DNA of 64,000 nucleotides from Rhizobium sp. P40RR-XXII (GCF_012641405.1 NZ_JABAII010000020.1:53850-117849), one strand, 5' to 3'. Positions 8,850 through 18,061 are shown, counted from the stretch's first letter. The notes: generated by a model from the letters alone, not told the origin. Numbers and translations: made by a program.

Positions 8850-10406
8850 ATGATCGTCGAAGACCAAACTAAGGTCGTATCCTTTCTCGAAAGCGTTCTT
8901 TCCCGGGACGGTGAGCCCGTGCAGACGATGGAGACGCATATATCCCGCATATTCCTGTCGGGAGACCGCGCCTATAAGATGAAGCGGGCTGTCAAACTGC
9001 CTTACGTCGATTTTTCCACATGTGATAAAAGATGGGCGGCCTGTGAGAAAGAGGTTGAGCTCAATGGCCCGACGGCGCCTGGCCTCTACCTCGGTGTGCG
9101 CGCGATTACGCAGGCCGCAGACGGTACGCTCGCGATTGGTGGCGCGGGACAGACGATCGAGACCGTCGTCGAGATGAAGCGCTTCGATCAATCGCTCCTG
9201 CTTGATCATGTCGCTCAATCCGGCGGATTGACTCCTCAGATGATGACGGCACTTGCCGGCGCGATCGTGGAATTTCACCATCAGGCGCCGATTATCCGAG
9301 ATCGCGGCGGAACTGAGTATGTGCAAGCTGTTCTCAAGATCAATGAAGCTGGCTTTGCCACCAGTCACGTTTTCACGCCGACGGAGGTTGCCGAACTGAC
9401 TGCTTCCTTCAACAAGCGGCTCGCCGCCCTTGGCGGATCATTGGACAAGCGGGCAATGGCGGGAAGAGTTAGACGTTGCCACGGCGATCTGCACTTGCGC
9501 AATATTTTTCTGCGCGATGGTCGGCCATGCTTGTTCGATTGCATCGAGTTCAGCGAAGAGATCGCCACCAGCGATGTGCTGTATGACCTGGCGTTTCTCC
9601 TGATGGATCTCTGGCATCGTGGCCATGCCGAATTTGCCAATCTTGTCATGAATCGATACCTTGACGAAACCGGAGACGACAACGGTTTTGCCACGCTTCC
9701 GTTCTTTATGAGCATGCGGGCAGCCGTACGGGCCCATGTGGTTGCCACGCAAGCGGAGGGGGGCGGCGTCCACGCGTCGGAACTCGCATCGGAGGCGCGA
9801 TCCTACTTTGCGCTGGCGGGAAGGCTTCTTCAGTCGCCTCAGCCTAGCCTTGTTGCCATCGGCGGACTTAGTGGATCGGGAAAGTCGACGCTTGCCGAAA
9901 CATTGGCACCACGCATCGGCCTTCCGCCTGGAGCGCGCATCATCGAGAGCGATCGCATTCGCAAGTCACTGTATGATGTGCCGCCGGAAACCCGATTGCC
10001 CCAGAGCGCCTATCGTCAGGAAGTTTCCGTTCGGGTATATCGGGAAATATCATGGCGTAGCCGGCTCATTCTCGCCCAGGACGGCGCAGTCGTTGCCGAC
10101 GCCGTATTCGACAAGGTCGAGAATCGCAAGCTGCTCGAGTGGGCGGCGAAAGAGAAGGGCTGCGCATTTTCGGGTTTCTGGTTGGAAGCCGACCCGGCGC
10201 TGCTATGGCAACGCATCGAGGCGCGACGGGATAATGTATCGGATGCGACGGTCGACATATTGGCCGAACAGCTTTCGAGGAAGTTACATCCGATCGACTG
10301 GGTCAAACTGAATGCAGCCCGTCGGCCAACCGAGCTCGCGGATGAAATTCTGCGTCGCATGGCGAGCGACGAGCCGGCCCTTTCCTGCATCGCCGAAGAT
10401 ATTTGA
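8850..10406 (+). CDS. Aminoglycoside phosphotransferase-like / P-loop kinase fusion
   Basis: A 518-residue two-domain protein. The N-terminal two thirds (about residues 1-325) resembles the APH/choline-kinase fold, with the catalytic-loop sequence CHGDLHLRNIF and a DCIEFSEE metal-binding region. The C-terminal third is a P-loop kinase domain of the AAA_33/zeta type with Walker A GGLSGSGKST at residues 338-347. This architecture is common in proteobacteria, often near universal stress genes; its natural substrate is not established and antibiotic resistance should not be assumed. The ATG at 8850 is preferred: the alternative TTG at 8805 lies only 16 bases from the FixK-type box at 8775, too close for a leader. 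No strong ribosome site is visible. Confidence 0.8.
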   Translation: MIVEDQTKVVSFLESVLSRDGEPVQTMETHISRIFLSGDRAYKMKRAVKLPYVDFSTCDKRWAACEKEVELNGPTAPGLYLGVRAITQAADGTLAIGGAGQTIETVVEMKRFDQSLLLDHVAQSGGLTPQMMTALAGAIVEFHHQAPIIRDRGGTEYVQAVLKINEAGFATSHVFTPTEVAELTASFNKRLAALGGSLDKRAMAGRVRRCHGDLHLRNIFLRDGRPCLFDCIEFSEEIATSDVLYDLAFLLMDLWHRGHAEFANLVMNRYLDETGDDNGFATLPFFMSMRAAVRAHVVATQAEGGGVHASELASEARSYFALAGRLLQSPQPSLVAIGGLSGSGKSTLAETLAPRIGLPPGARIIESDRIRKSLYDVPPETRLPQSAYRQEVSVRVYREISWRSRLILAQDGAVVADAVFDKVENRKLLEWAAKEKGCAFSGFWLEADPALLWQRIEARRDNVSDATVDILAEQLSRKLHPIDWVKLNAARRPTELADEILRRMASDEPALSCIAEDI

Positions 10407-10568
10407 GATCAGACTCGACGTGAATCATACCCGACACTATGGACAGCCCCATTTCACATCCGGGCTTTCTCAAGCTTAAGAGTGCTTGATCGGCGTGATC
10501 GTCCCCAGAAGATGATCTCGTCCGCCACAGTGAAGATTGGCAAAGGGTTGTCGCCGGCGGAGAACGAG

Positions 10569-12419
10569 ATGGAACGCAAGCACAAATTCAATATCGGATA
10601 TGTTTTGATGGCCTTCTTGTTGATAGGCCTCCTGCAGCTTTGGCTGGCCGCGCGCAATGTGGAGGAAATCGCCTATAGCGATCTTATGCGGATGGTCGCT
10701 GAGGGCAAGATACAGTCGGTCACGTTAACCGAAACGATGATTGAAGGCGTCTTTAAGCAGCCCCAGGCCGGCAAATCGGAATTTATCAGCAATCGTGTCG
10801 ACCCTCTGGCCGCTGCAAATTTTGAAAAGGCTGGTGTTCAGGTGTCCGGCGGCTCGGATAGCACGTGGCTTACGATCGCTCTTTCCTGGATCCTGCCGAT
10901 ATTGTTGTTTGCAGGTATCTGGTTTTTTCTGTTTCGAAATATGGCGGGACGGCAAGGCATGGGTGGGCTGATCCAGATCGGCAAGTCACGTGCCAAGGTC
11001 TATCTCGAGCACAAAACCGGCGTGACATTCGAGGACGTGGCAGGCGCAGATGAAGCCAAGGCAGAATTAAAGGAAATTGTTTCGTTTCTGAAAGAGAAGG
11101 ATAAATACGGCCGCCTCGGTGCCCGTGTTCCCAAAGGCACCCTGCTCGTCGGTCCTCCCGGCACCGGCAAAACCCTTTTGGCACGTGCAGTCGCGGGGGA
11201 GGCGGATGTACCTTTCTTTTCCATTTCCGGATCAGAATTCGTTGAGCTCTTCGTCGGTGTCGGAGCTGCCCGTGTACGCGATCTGTTCGAACAGGCACGG
11301 GCTGCTGCCCCATGCATCATCTTCATCGACGAACTCGATGCGTTGGGGCGTGCGCGCACCAGCCTTGGCGGGTTCGGCGGTGGCGATGAAAAGGAGCAGA
11401 CGCTCAACCAACTGCTCTCGGAGTTGGATGGCTTCGATCCAAGCGTTGGGATTGTTTTGCTGGCAGCGACCAACCGGCCGGAAATTCTTGATGTCGCCTT
11501 GCTGCGCGCCGGCCGGTTTGATCGCCAGATCGTCATCGACCGGCCCGACTTCAAGGGACGGGCCGCAATCCTATCTGTGCATGCAAAGAAAATCGCGATG
11601 GCGCCCAGCGTCCGCGCTGACGACATCGCCGGTCTCACTCCTGGCTTTACCGGGGCCGATCTTGCTAATTTGATCAATGAAGCAGCGATCTTCGCCACCC
11701 GCAGGAATGCCGATATGGTGACCCTGGAGGACTTTGTGCAAGCTGTGGAGCGCATCATCGCGGGCTCCGAACGGCGCAGCCGTCTTTTGAACCCCAAGGA
11801 ACGGGAACGTATCGCCTATCACGAAATGGGACATGCCCTGGCCGCGACATTGCTGGAAAAGACGGATCCTGTTCAGAAGGTTTCCATCATTCCGCGTTCG
11901 ATCGGCGCCTTAGGTTATACTCTGCAGCGCCCAACGGAGGATCGCTTTTTGATCACCGCGAGCGAACTGAATGAGCGAATGGTTGCCCTGCTGGCTGGCC
12001 GGGCCGCAGAAGAGATAGTTTTTGCCGAAGTTTCGACCGGCGCTGCCGATGACCTTGCAAAGGCGACTGACATCGCCCGACAGTGCATCACTCGTTTCGG
12101 AATGAGTCCCGTTGGTCAGGCCGTGCTCGAGCCACAGCGATTAGAATGGTTGGCCCAGGATCGTGCGGAAATGCACGAGCGGGATTATTCCGAGGCGACC
12201 GCTCGCGAAGTCGATCTCGAAGTGCGTACCATGATCGACACAGCCTATGCGGCTGCCAAAGGCATCTTGTCGGCACATGTCGATGATCTGCGCGCCGGAG
12301 CAAGGCTTCTTCTCGAACGCGAAACGATTACGCCTGCCGATTTCAAGCCTCTGCGGCGAAAGAGCGACGAAAGGCACGGTGCTGCCGCGTTGGAAGGCGC
12401 TCTGGTCCAACTGCCATAG
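10569..12419 (+). CDS. ftsH: ATP-dependent zinc metalloprotease FtsH, accessory copy
   Basis: A 616-residue membrane-anchored AAA+ protease that unfolds and degrades damaged membrane and regulatory proteins. Membrane helices lie at about residues 8-28 and 100-122, flanking a short periplasmic part. The AAA domain has Walker A GPPGTGKT at 195-202, Walker B IIFIDELDALG, and a second region of homology ending LLRAGRFDRQI. The peptidase domain has HEMGH, the zinc site, and ADDLAKATDIAR, which supplies the third ligand. The ATG at 10569 is chosen because GGCGGAG precedes it; the longer frame from 10482 adds a stretch unlike FtsH. The length is near the family norm. Its place in a stress island suggests an extra copy beside the housekeeping gene, which is not visible here. 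A flippase-like gene follows after 9 bases. Confidence 0.93.
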   Translation: MERKHKFNIGYVLMAFLLIGLLQLWLAARNVEEIAYSDLMRMVAEGKIQSVTLTETMIEGVFKQPQAGKSEFISNRVDPLAAANFEKAGVQVSGGSDSTWLTIALSWILPILLFAGIWFFLFRNMAGRQGMGGLIQIGKSRAKVYLEHKTGVTFEDVAGADEAKAELKEIVSFLKEKDKYGRLGARVPKGTLLVGPPGTGKTLLARAVAGEADVPFFSISGSEFVELFVGVGAARVRDLFEQARAAAPCIIFIDELDALGRARTSLGGFGGGDEKEQTLNQLLSELDGFDPSVGIVLLAATNRPEILDVALLRAGRFDRQIVIDRPDFKGRAAILSVHAKKIAMAPSVRADDIAGLTPGFTGADLANLINEAAIFATRRNADMVTLEDFVQAVERIIAGSERRSRLLNPKERERIAYHEMGHALAATLLEKTDPVQKVSIIPRSIGALGYTLQRPTEDRFLITASELNERMVALLAGRAAEEIVFAEVSTGAADDLAKATDIARQCITRFGMSPVGQAVLEPQRLEWLAQDRAEMHERDYSEATAREVDLEVRTMIDTAYAAAKGILSAHVDDLRAGARLLLERETITPADFKPLRRKSDERHGAAALEGALVQLP

Positions 12420-12428
12420 GAGTGCGCA

Positions 12429-13457
12429 ATGACGGATCAGCCGGAAGACGGGTCGCCCGGAAAACTGGTCCATGAGCTGGTATCGTTGGACGGTCAAAGA
12501 AGCAAATTCGCTATCGCGGCCAGCTGGCTCATAGGCATCCTACTGCTTGCGGCTCTTGTCGTTCTAGTGCTGCGTCGCGGTGATATCGAGCTCTTTATTT
12601 CGGTCCTGGTTTCGGCCGATCCGGTTTGGCTTATGGCAGCATTCCTGTCACAAGTTGGAACTTATGCATGCGCCGCTGCTATCTGGGCAAATGTGTTGGG
12701 ACGCGTGGGTGTTCAAAGGAGAACGCGCGACCTTTTCGGTCTAGCACTCATGGAACTCTTCGCAAATCAGGCCATGCCGACGGGCGGAATTAGCGGCAGC
12801 GTCATCGTCATGCATGGCCTGCGTCGGCGAGCTGTTCCGGACGCGATTGCGGCCACAGCGCTTCTGACCGCCGCGCTTTCATACTATGTTGCCTACCTGC
12901 TTGTGGCACTTTTGGGCTTTGCATTGTTGTGGTGGCAAGTTGGGTTAAGCAATGGCTGGTTTTACCTCGGCGCAATATTCGTCCTGGTTATTATCCTTAT
13001 CGCTGCGCTGCTGCTTTTCGTCGTTCGGTCACGTGGCCGCTTCATTCCCAAATCGATACGGGGCTGGCCCTCGGTAAAACGGCTTGCAGATGTGATGCAG
13101 TCGATACGACGAGATGTTGTCGGTGACAGCATGGTTATTCTGCGCGCGGTGAGCCTCCAGACGTTTATCTTCATGCTTGACGCGATGACACTTTGGCTGG
13201 CACTGCGCGCAATTGCAGTCGAGATTGCTCCAACCGATGCCTTTGTCAGCTTTATTCTCGCATCGGTCGTTGCGACGCTTGCGCCCTTACCGCTTGGATT
13301 AGGCTCATTCGAGGGTACATGCGTAGCCCTATTGCATCTTTTTGGTGTCCAGATCGAGGCAGCCCTCGCCGGCACATTGGTGCTACGCGGCCTCACTTTC
13401 TGGCTGCCGATGGTACCGGGCATCTGGCTGCTGCGCCGGGAGGCCCGAGTCTCCTGA
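12429..13457 (+). CDS. Flippase-like (lysylphosphatidylglycerol synthase TM domain) protein
   Basis: A 342-residue polytopic membrane protein with about eight hydrophobic segments and the family motifs ELFANQAMPTGGISGSVIV and LPLGLGSFEGTCVALLHLFG. These place it in the lysylphosphatidylglycerol-synthase transmembrane (UPF0104, flippase-like) family. Such proteins move or modify lipids, but this one has no synthetase domain, so its substrate is unknown. It begins 9 bases after the ftsH stop, with a weak ribosome site (AGGAG overlapping the end of ftsH), which indicates an operon. A functional tie between membrane-protein quality control and lipid handling is plausible but is inference only. 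Confidence 0.78.
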   Translation: MTDQPEDGSPGKLVHELVSLDGQRSKFAIAASWLIGILLLAALVVLVLRRGDIELFISVLVSADPVWLMAAFLSQVGTYACAAAIWANVLGRVGVQRRTRDLFGLALMELFANQAMPTGGISGSVIVMHGLRRRAVPDAIAATALLTAALSYYVAYLLVALLGFALLWWQVGLSNGWFYLGAIFVLVIILIAALLLFVVRSRGRFIPKSIRGWPSVKRLADVMQSIRRDVVGDSMVILRAVSLQTFIFMLDAMTLWLALRAIAVEIAPTDAFVSFILASVVATLAPLPLGLGSFEGTCVALLHLFGVQIEAALAGTLVLRGLTFWLPMVPGIWLLRREARVS

Positions 13458-13524
13458 CCGTCATCAAGATCGATTATGATCAATCCTTCAAGATAGCGGT
13501 CGGAGCCTCATCCCCACCGCGAAA

Positions 13525-13704
13525 TCAAAATCCGTGACCTTTGGTCGGGGGGATATAGGGGTCGTCATATCCGAGCCGCGGCTTCTTTTCCGTCTTCCTT
13601 GGGCTTTCCTTCTGCTGATCGCCTCCCGCGTTCGACCCTGCATTGGGATTGGCACAAACGATTGTGAATGCGGCCAGAGAAACGATTATTGCTCGAAACA
13701 TCAT
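13525..13704 (-). CDS. Small secreted charged protein, 59 residues
   Basis: I do not recognise this small protein. It starts MMFRAIIVSLAAFTIVCANP, a convincing signal peptide (basic start, hydrophobic core, small residues before a possible cut), so it is likely exported. The mature part is short and highly charged (QQKESPRKTEKKPR) and ends YDDPYIPPTKGHGF, rich in Pro, Gly and aromatics. The ATG at 13704 follows GGAAGG; the longer frame from 13767 would overlap a regulatory site. A FixK-type half-degenerate box (13767-13780) lies 62 bases upstream, and a second box 60 bases further on serves the divergent stress gene. Possible roles include an envelope stress peptide or metal-binding protein, but nothing here settles that. 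Confidence 0.65.
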   Translation of the reverse strand: MMFRAIIVSLAAFTIVCANPNAGSNAGGDQQKESPRKTEKKPRLGYDDPYIPPTKGHGF

Positions 13705-13766
13705 GGTTTCCTTCCAGTTAATATTGATGTCCGAGAAGAGATTCCATCTACCCGCAGCTGTTTGCA

Positions 13767-13780
13767 TTGCCTTGGATCAA
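13767..13780. promoter_or_regulatory. FixK-type box (degenerate) before small secreted protein
   Basis: TTGCCTTGGATCAA fits TTG[A/C]-N6-TCAA and lies 62 bases upstream of the start at 13704 on the minus strand. Confidence 0.5.
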
Positions 13781-13826
13781 TCTGTCGCAATGGCCATATG
13801 AGCGGTGGCATCGGCGAACTGCAAAG

Positions 13827-13840
13827 TTGATATCGATCAA
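13827..13840. promoter_or_regulatory. FixK/FNR-type box before tandem-domain stress protein
   Basis: TTGATATCGATCAA, an exact palindrome ending 66 bases before the start at 13907. Confidence 0.8.
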
Positions 13841-13906
13841 GGCGAAATTCAGCAGGGACTGCATGATCGACAGTCAATATGGATGCTCGAATGTGGAGAT
13901 ATGGCA

Positions 13907-14743
13907 ATGCGCTACAAAACCATCCTCGCCCCGGTCGGGGTAAATCATCTGGAAGAAGACCTCAGACAAGCAATTGCTCTGAGTGAAACGGTGGAAGCAC
14001 ATCTTTCGGTTCTGGTCGTGGCGATGGCTGCGCCACCTCCGATCGGTGGCTTTGGCGAGGTTGTCTCGGCCGCCTGGTTGGAGGAGCGTGAAGGCGACAT
14101 CTCAAAGCTGGTTAGCCAGGCGGAGGTCGCCAAGGATAGTCTCAAGCAATCAGGCTTGTCTTATGATGTTCAGGATGTCTATGCGGAATATGCCTGGGCA
14201 GGGGAGGATATCGCTCAGCGCGCACTCTATGCCGATCTCGTGTTGATCGGCCCGAAAGCGGCTGCGGATCCGCAATTTGCAAAGCGCATCATGGATGGTG
14301 CGCTGTTCCAGTCTCCGGCACCGCTGTTTGTCAACCCAACCGATCGGGCTGCGACTTTGGCACCTCAATCTGTATTGATAGCGTGGAATTCCCGGATGGA
14401 GGCCGCTCGTGCTGTCCAGCAGGCCTTGCCTCTGCTGCGTGCCGCAAAAGAAGTCCACGTGACCATGATCGATCCTGTCGGGACCGCGATTTCCAACGGG
14501 GAAGAACCCGGAGCCGATATTGCTGCCTATCTTGCGCGGCATGGAGTTTCGGTGGTGGTGGACGCCCTTCCAAGTGAAGGTCGAGGTGTCGCGACGATGC
14601 TTCACCAACATGCAATCGATGTCGGTGCCGATCTGATGGTCATGGGAGCTTACGGCCATTCCCGCCTCCGAGAATTCATTTTCGGCGGCGTCACGCGATC
14701 GATGCTTGAAACGGCAAAGCTGCCCATATTCTGGGGTCATTAG
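13907..14743 (+). CDS. Universal stress protein, tandem UspA domains
   Basis: A 278-residue protein made of two UspA-type halves. The first (about 1-140) starts MRYKTILAPVG and has lost its nucleotide loop. The second (about 145-278) has SVLIAWNSRMEAARAVQQAL and ends with a good loop, VMGAYGHSRLREFIFGGVTR. The second-half motif (G-x2-GHSR-x6-GGV) suggests nucleotide binding. The ATG at 13907 is chosen because GGAG is 8 bases upstream; an ATG at 13901 would be too close. It is equal in length to, and clearly paralogous with, the protein at 34888. A perfect FixK-type box precedes it. Downstream, a single-domain Usp gene and a PatZ-like gene follow closely, probably one operon. Confidence 0.9.
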   Translation: MRYKTILAPVGVNHLEEDLRQAIALSETVEAHLSVLVVAMAAPPPIGGFGEVVSAAWLEEREGDISKLVSQAEVAKDSLKQSGLSYDVQDVYAEYAWAGEDIAQRALYADLVLIGPKAAADPQFAKRIMDGALFQSPAPLFVNPTDRAATLAPQSVLIAWNSRMEAARAVQQALPLLRAAKEVHVTMIDPVGTAISNGEEPGADIAAYLARHGVSVVVDALPSEGRGVATMLHQHAIDVGADLMVMGAYGHSRLREFIFGGVTRSMLETAKLPIFWGH

Positions 14744-14797
14744 AAGACGTCCATCACTCACCAAAAACCCTTGTGCCAATCCAGCGGGACGATGCCG

Positions 14798-15235
14798 ATG
14801 TTCAAGCATATATTGGTTCCAACCGATGGCTCCAAGATGGCGTCGCATGCGGCCACACACGCAATATCGCTTGCCGACGAAATGAACGCCGAAGTCACGT
14901 TGCTGGCCGTGACCGAGCCGTTCCATATGCTATTGATTGACAGCAATGAGTATCTGGACCAGCAGCAGCGACATGAAAAAGCGGCTGCTTCGGAATGCGG
15001 TGCAATGTTGGCACGGCAGAAGGTCAAGGCGTCCGACAAAGGGGTCCCCTGCAAGACCCTGGTCATCAACAGTATGGATGTGGCCAAGACCATTGTCGAC
15101 ACCGCCGATAGCTTGAATTGCGACTTGATCGCCATGGCGTCTCATGGGCGCAGCGGTTTGTCGTCTCTGCTATTGGGAAGTGTCGCCGCCGGTGTGATCG
15201 CCAAAAGTCACATCCCTGTTCTTGTGTATCGCTAA
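14798..15235 (+). CDS. Universal stress protein, single domain
   Basis: A 145-residue UspA-fold protein with the opening MFKHILVPTDGSKMASHA and a nucleotide-binding loop ASHGRSGLSSLLLGSVAAGV near the C-terminus, then IPVLVYR. It is close to the protein at 3432 across its length, including the shared EPFH and IDS segment around residues 50-60. The start at 14798 is favoured over the ATG at 14792 because GGGA lies at a better distance. It sits 54 bases after the tandem-domain Usp gene and 16 bases before the PatZ-like gene, so the three are probably transcribed together from the box at 13827. Confidence 0.9.
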   Translation: MFKHILVPTDGSKMASHAATHAISLADEMNAEVTLLAVTEPFHMLLIDSNEYLDQQQRHEKAAASECGAMLARQKVKASDKGVPCKTLVINSMDVAKTIVDTADSLNCDLIAMASHGRSGLSSLLLGSVAAGVIAKSHIPVLVYR

Positions 15236-15251
15236 AGCGGGGCGCATCGCG

Positions 15252-17972
15252 ATGTCCATCAAGAATCTCGCCGCGTTGTCCAACCCGTATTCAGTGGCCA
15301 TTATCGGTGCATCAACACGTCAGGATGCGATCGGGTCAAAAATCTTGCGGAATGTCATCGATGGTGGATTTTCGGGAGAAGTGTGGCCGGTTAATCCGAA
15401 ATACAGTCGTATCGTCGGACGCAGGTGTTTTAGAGATGTCGCGGCTCTTCCACAGGCGCCAGATATCGCTGTGATCGCGACGCCGGCCCGTACCGTCGCT
15501 CCCCTTGTTCATGAGCTTGGAGAAAAGGGGACAAAAGTTGCCGTCATCGTTACCGGAAATCTCAACAATGAGCTGAGGCATACCATTCTGGAGGCATCTA
15601 AGCCATATGGTCTGCGCATTTTCGGACCCAACGTTGTCGGCCTTATTCTTCCGGAAGCGAGGCTCAATCTGAGTTTCGTCCTGACAGGCGCGCAAACAGG
15701 TAAAATTGGACTGATCTCACAATCAGGAGCCATTGTCAGTTCACTTCTCGACTGGGCTTGTGATCACTCGATAGGCTTCTCCAAGGTTCTTTCCCTAGGC
15801 GATATGATCGATGTCGATGCAGGTGATGCGATCGACTTTCTAGCTGCGGATCATCAGACAACGGCGATCGTCATGTATCTGGAATCCATTCCCAATCCGA
15901 GGAAGTTCATATCTGCCGCACGCGCGGCGGGTCGCCAAAAGCCGCTGATCGCCATCGTGCCAGGCAGGCACCTTGAAGCCGCAAAAGCCGCCATGACACA
16001 TACAGGCGCATTGATAGGGAACGCCCGCATCATTGATGCCGTACTCAGGCGCGCAGGCATCATCCCCGTCAAAAGCCTATCGGAACTTCTCGCTGCCGCA
16101 GAAATTACGCAGAAAGTTCGTCCCGCGAAATCCTTGCGCGTGGGAATAGTCACCAATGGTGGCGGTGCAGGCGTTCTCGCCGTCGATAGTCTTCTTGATC
16201 GCGGCGAATGCCTGGCAACTTTAAGCGACCAAACGATAAATGACCTTGATCGCATCCTTTCCACAGGCTGGTCGCGAAGCAATCCAGTGGATGTCTTGGG
16301 AGATGCAACGCCGGCACAGATTGCCGAAGCCATCAAGATTGCGGCACGTGATCCGAATGTCGATGCCGTTCTTGCGCTGCATTGCCCAGTCCGAGCGGCA
16401 GAACCGATCGCGACAGCTGCAGCCGTCGTTAGCGCGGTGCAAACAAACGAATGGAGGGGCAAGCCACTGCTGGCCTGTCTTCTGGGGGGGCGAGCCAGTC
16501 GTCAGGGCCGCCTCGTTCTGCGCGCCGCAGGTATTCCCGACTACGGCATGCCCGACGACGCTATTGCGGCACTGCATATTCTGGGCGAATGGGGACGACG
16601 GCAGGACGCGTTGACCCATATTGCCACCACCTTTGAACTGGAAGCGAACAGAAGTGCGGCGCGGCAGTTGATGGAGGCGGTGGCACGCCAATCGCGAACG
16701 ATGCTGACCGAGGCAGAGGCGAAGACGGTCCTAAGGTCCTATCAAATCCCGGTTGCCGAATGCTCGATCGCAGGAAATGTTGCGGCAGTCGGCCCGCTTG
16801 CCGCAATGATGCTTCGCAAGCACCAATCTATCGTCGTCAAGCTTCTATCGCGCTCCATAACGCATAAATCCGAACTCGGCGGCGTCGCCCTCGATATCCA
16901 CAGCCGGGTTGCCGCATGCCGCGCTGCGCGCGACATGCAAAAAAGGGTTAACGCTGCCGGACTGGAGACGCAAATCGACGGCTTCGTCGTAGAGCCGATG
17001 ATTGAGATGGAAAACGGCATCGAATTATTCGCCGGCCTCTCCGTTGATCCGGTTTTCGGGCCGGTCATCGCCTTCGGCGCCGGTGGAATCGCGATTGAGC
17101 AGCTTGATGATGTCGCCGTGTCTCTGCCGCCGCTCGACGACGCATTGGCCGCGGATCTAATCAGCCAAACCAGAGTGTCGAGATTGTTACGGGGGTTCCG
17201 TCATGTTCGGCCGGCAAATATGGATGCCATCAGAAAGACGCTTCTAGCCCTATCGCAAATCGCGATCGATTTTCCCTTCATTCGAGCGATCGATATCAAT
17301 CCCTTGGCTGCCGGAAATGAGGTCGCAGTGGCAATGGATGCGCGCATCGAAATCGATCTTCTTCGTCTGAATGAGACCGCGCCGAATCGCAATCTTGTTA
17401 TTAAGCCATATCCTGGTGAGTGGACGGAACGGATCAGCCTGAACGACCAAGCCTTCACATTGCGCCCCATTCGCCCCATGGATGCACATGCTTATAGCGC
17501 TATGCTGGAGCGCACTTCGCCCTCGGACACACGCGCCCGATTCTTTGGACAGACGAAGCTTTCCAATGCAACTGTCGTGCGCATGACGCATATCGACTAC
17601 GAGCGTGAAATGGCCTTCGTGGCGACCGATATAGATGGGCAGATTGTTGGTGTCGCTCGGCTTGCAATAGACGATGCCAAGGAATCTGGTGATTTTGGTC
17701 TACTTGTGCGAAGCGACCGCCAGCGAATAGGACTGGGAAGGATCCTTTTGCGCAAGCTTGTTGACTTTGCTAACGCGCAAGGTCTGAAAGAGATCCGTGG
17801 TTCGGTCCTGCCCGACAATTTCAAGATGCTGAATTTCTGTCGCAAAGTAGGTTTTGCGATAGCGGCCTCATCTGGGGACGTGGGTCTCCGGCAGGTTCAG
17901 CTGTCGCTGCCGGATCGCGACTTGTCCGTTCTAGGTGATAATGTTCCCGTCCCACAGGCGCATGCCGTTTGA
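15252..17972 (+). CDS. Acyl-CoA synthetase (NDP-forming) fused to GNAT acetyltransferase, PatZ-like
   Basis: A 906-residue fusion. Residues about 10-130 form a CoA-binding Rossmann domain (VAIIGASTRQDAIGSKIL), and 145-300 and 310-460 resemble succinyl-CoA synthetase-type domains. About 490-700 is an ATP-grasp domain (VVKLLSRSITHKSELGGVAL), and 740-895 is a GNAT acetyltransferase domain with the acetyl-CoA loop QRIGLGRILL. This is the layout of the Pat/PatZ lysine acetyltransferases, which silence acetyl-CoA synthetase and other enzymes. Unlike some Pat proteins it keeps a His (H250, in MTHTGAL) at the position of the phosphohistidine of acyl-CoA synthetases, so synthetase activity is conceivable. 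The start follows AGCGGGG and comes 16 bases after a Usp gene. In some actinobacteria Usp and acetyltransferase functions are linked. Confidence 0.85.
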   Translation: MSIKNLAALSNPYSVAIIGASTRQDAIGSKILRNVIDGGFSGEVWPVNPKYSRIVGRRCFRDVAALPQAPDIAVIATPARTVAPLVHELGEKGTKVAVIVTGNLNNELRHTILEASKPYGLRIFGPNVVGLILPEARLNLSFVLTGAQTGKIGLISQSGAIVSSLLDWACDHSIGFSKVLSLGDMIDVDAGDAIDFLAADHQTTAIVMYLESIPNPRKFISAARAAGRQKPLIAIVPGRHLEAAKAAMTHTGALIGNARIIDAVLRRAGIIPVKSLSELLAAAEITQKVRPAKSLRVGIVTNGGGAGVLAVDSLLDRGECLATLSDQTINDLDRILSTGWSRSNPVDVLGDATPAQIAEAIKIAARDPNVDAVLALHCPVRAAEPIATAAAVVSAVQTNEWRGKPLLACLLGGRASRQGRLVLRAAGIPDYGMPDDAIAALHILGEWGRRQDALTHIATTFELEANRSAARQLMEAVARQSRTMLTEAEAKTVLRSYQIPVAECSIAGNVAAVGPLAAMMLRKHQSIVVKLLSRSITHKSELGGVALDIHSRVAACRAARDMQKRVNAAGLETQIDGFVVEPMIEMENGIELFAGLSVDPVFGPVIAFGAGGIAIEQLDDVAVSLPPLDDALAADLISQTRVSRLLRGFRHVRPANMDAIRKTLLALSQIAIDFPFIRAIDINPLAAGNEVAVAMDARIEIDLLRLNETAPNRNLVIKPYPGEWTERISLNDQAFTLRPIRPMDAHAYSAMLERTSPSDTRARFFGQTKLSNATVVRMTHIDYEREMAFVATDIDGQIVGVARLAIDDAKESGDFGLLVRSDRQRIGLGRILLRKLVDFANAQGLKEIRGSVLPDNFKMLNFCRKVGFAIAASSGDVGLRQVQLSLPDRDLSVLGDNVPVPQAHAV

Positions 17973-17986
17973 TTGATTGAGCGCAA
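17973..17986. promoter_or_regulatory. FixK-type box before second BON gene
   Basis: TTGATTGAGCGCAA matches the wider FixK consensus TTGA-N6-GCAA and ends 75 bases before the start at 18062. It directly follows the stop of the PatZ-like gene. Confidence 0.55.
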
Positions 17987-18061
17987 TGACACGACCCACG
18001 AAAAAGCAATCATACCTTTGAGGTCCGCCTCAAGTTGTTTCCAGCCAATCGGAGAAGTGCG

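Noticed and set aside
10486..10499. TTGATCGGCGTGAT before ftsH as a FixK box
   Set aside because: The right half (GTGAT) has two mismatches from GTCAA, and FtsH control by FixK is not otherwise supported.
13470..13483. TCGATTATGATCAA as a FixK box
   Set aside because: It has one mismatch, and it lies downstream of both converging genes rather than before a start.
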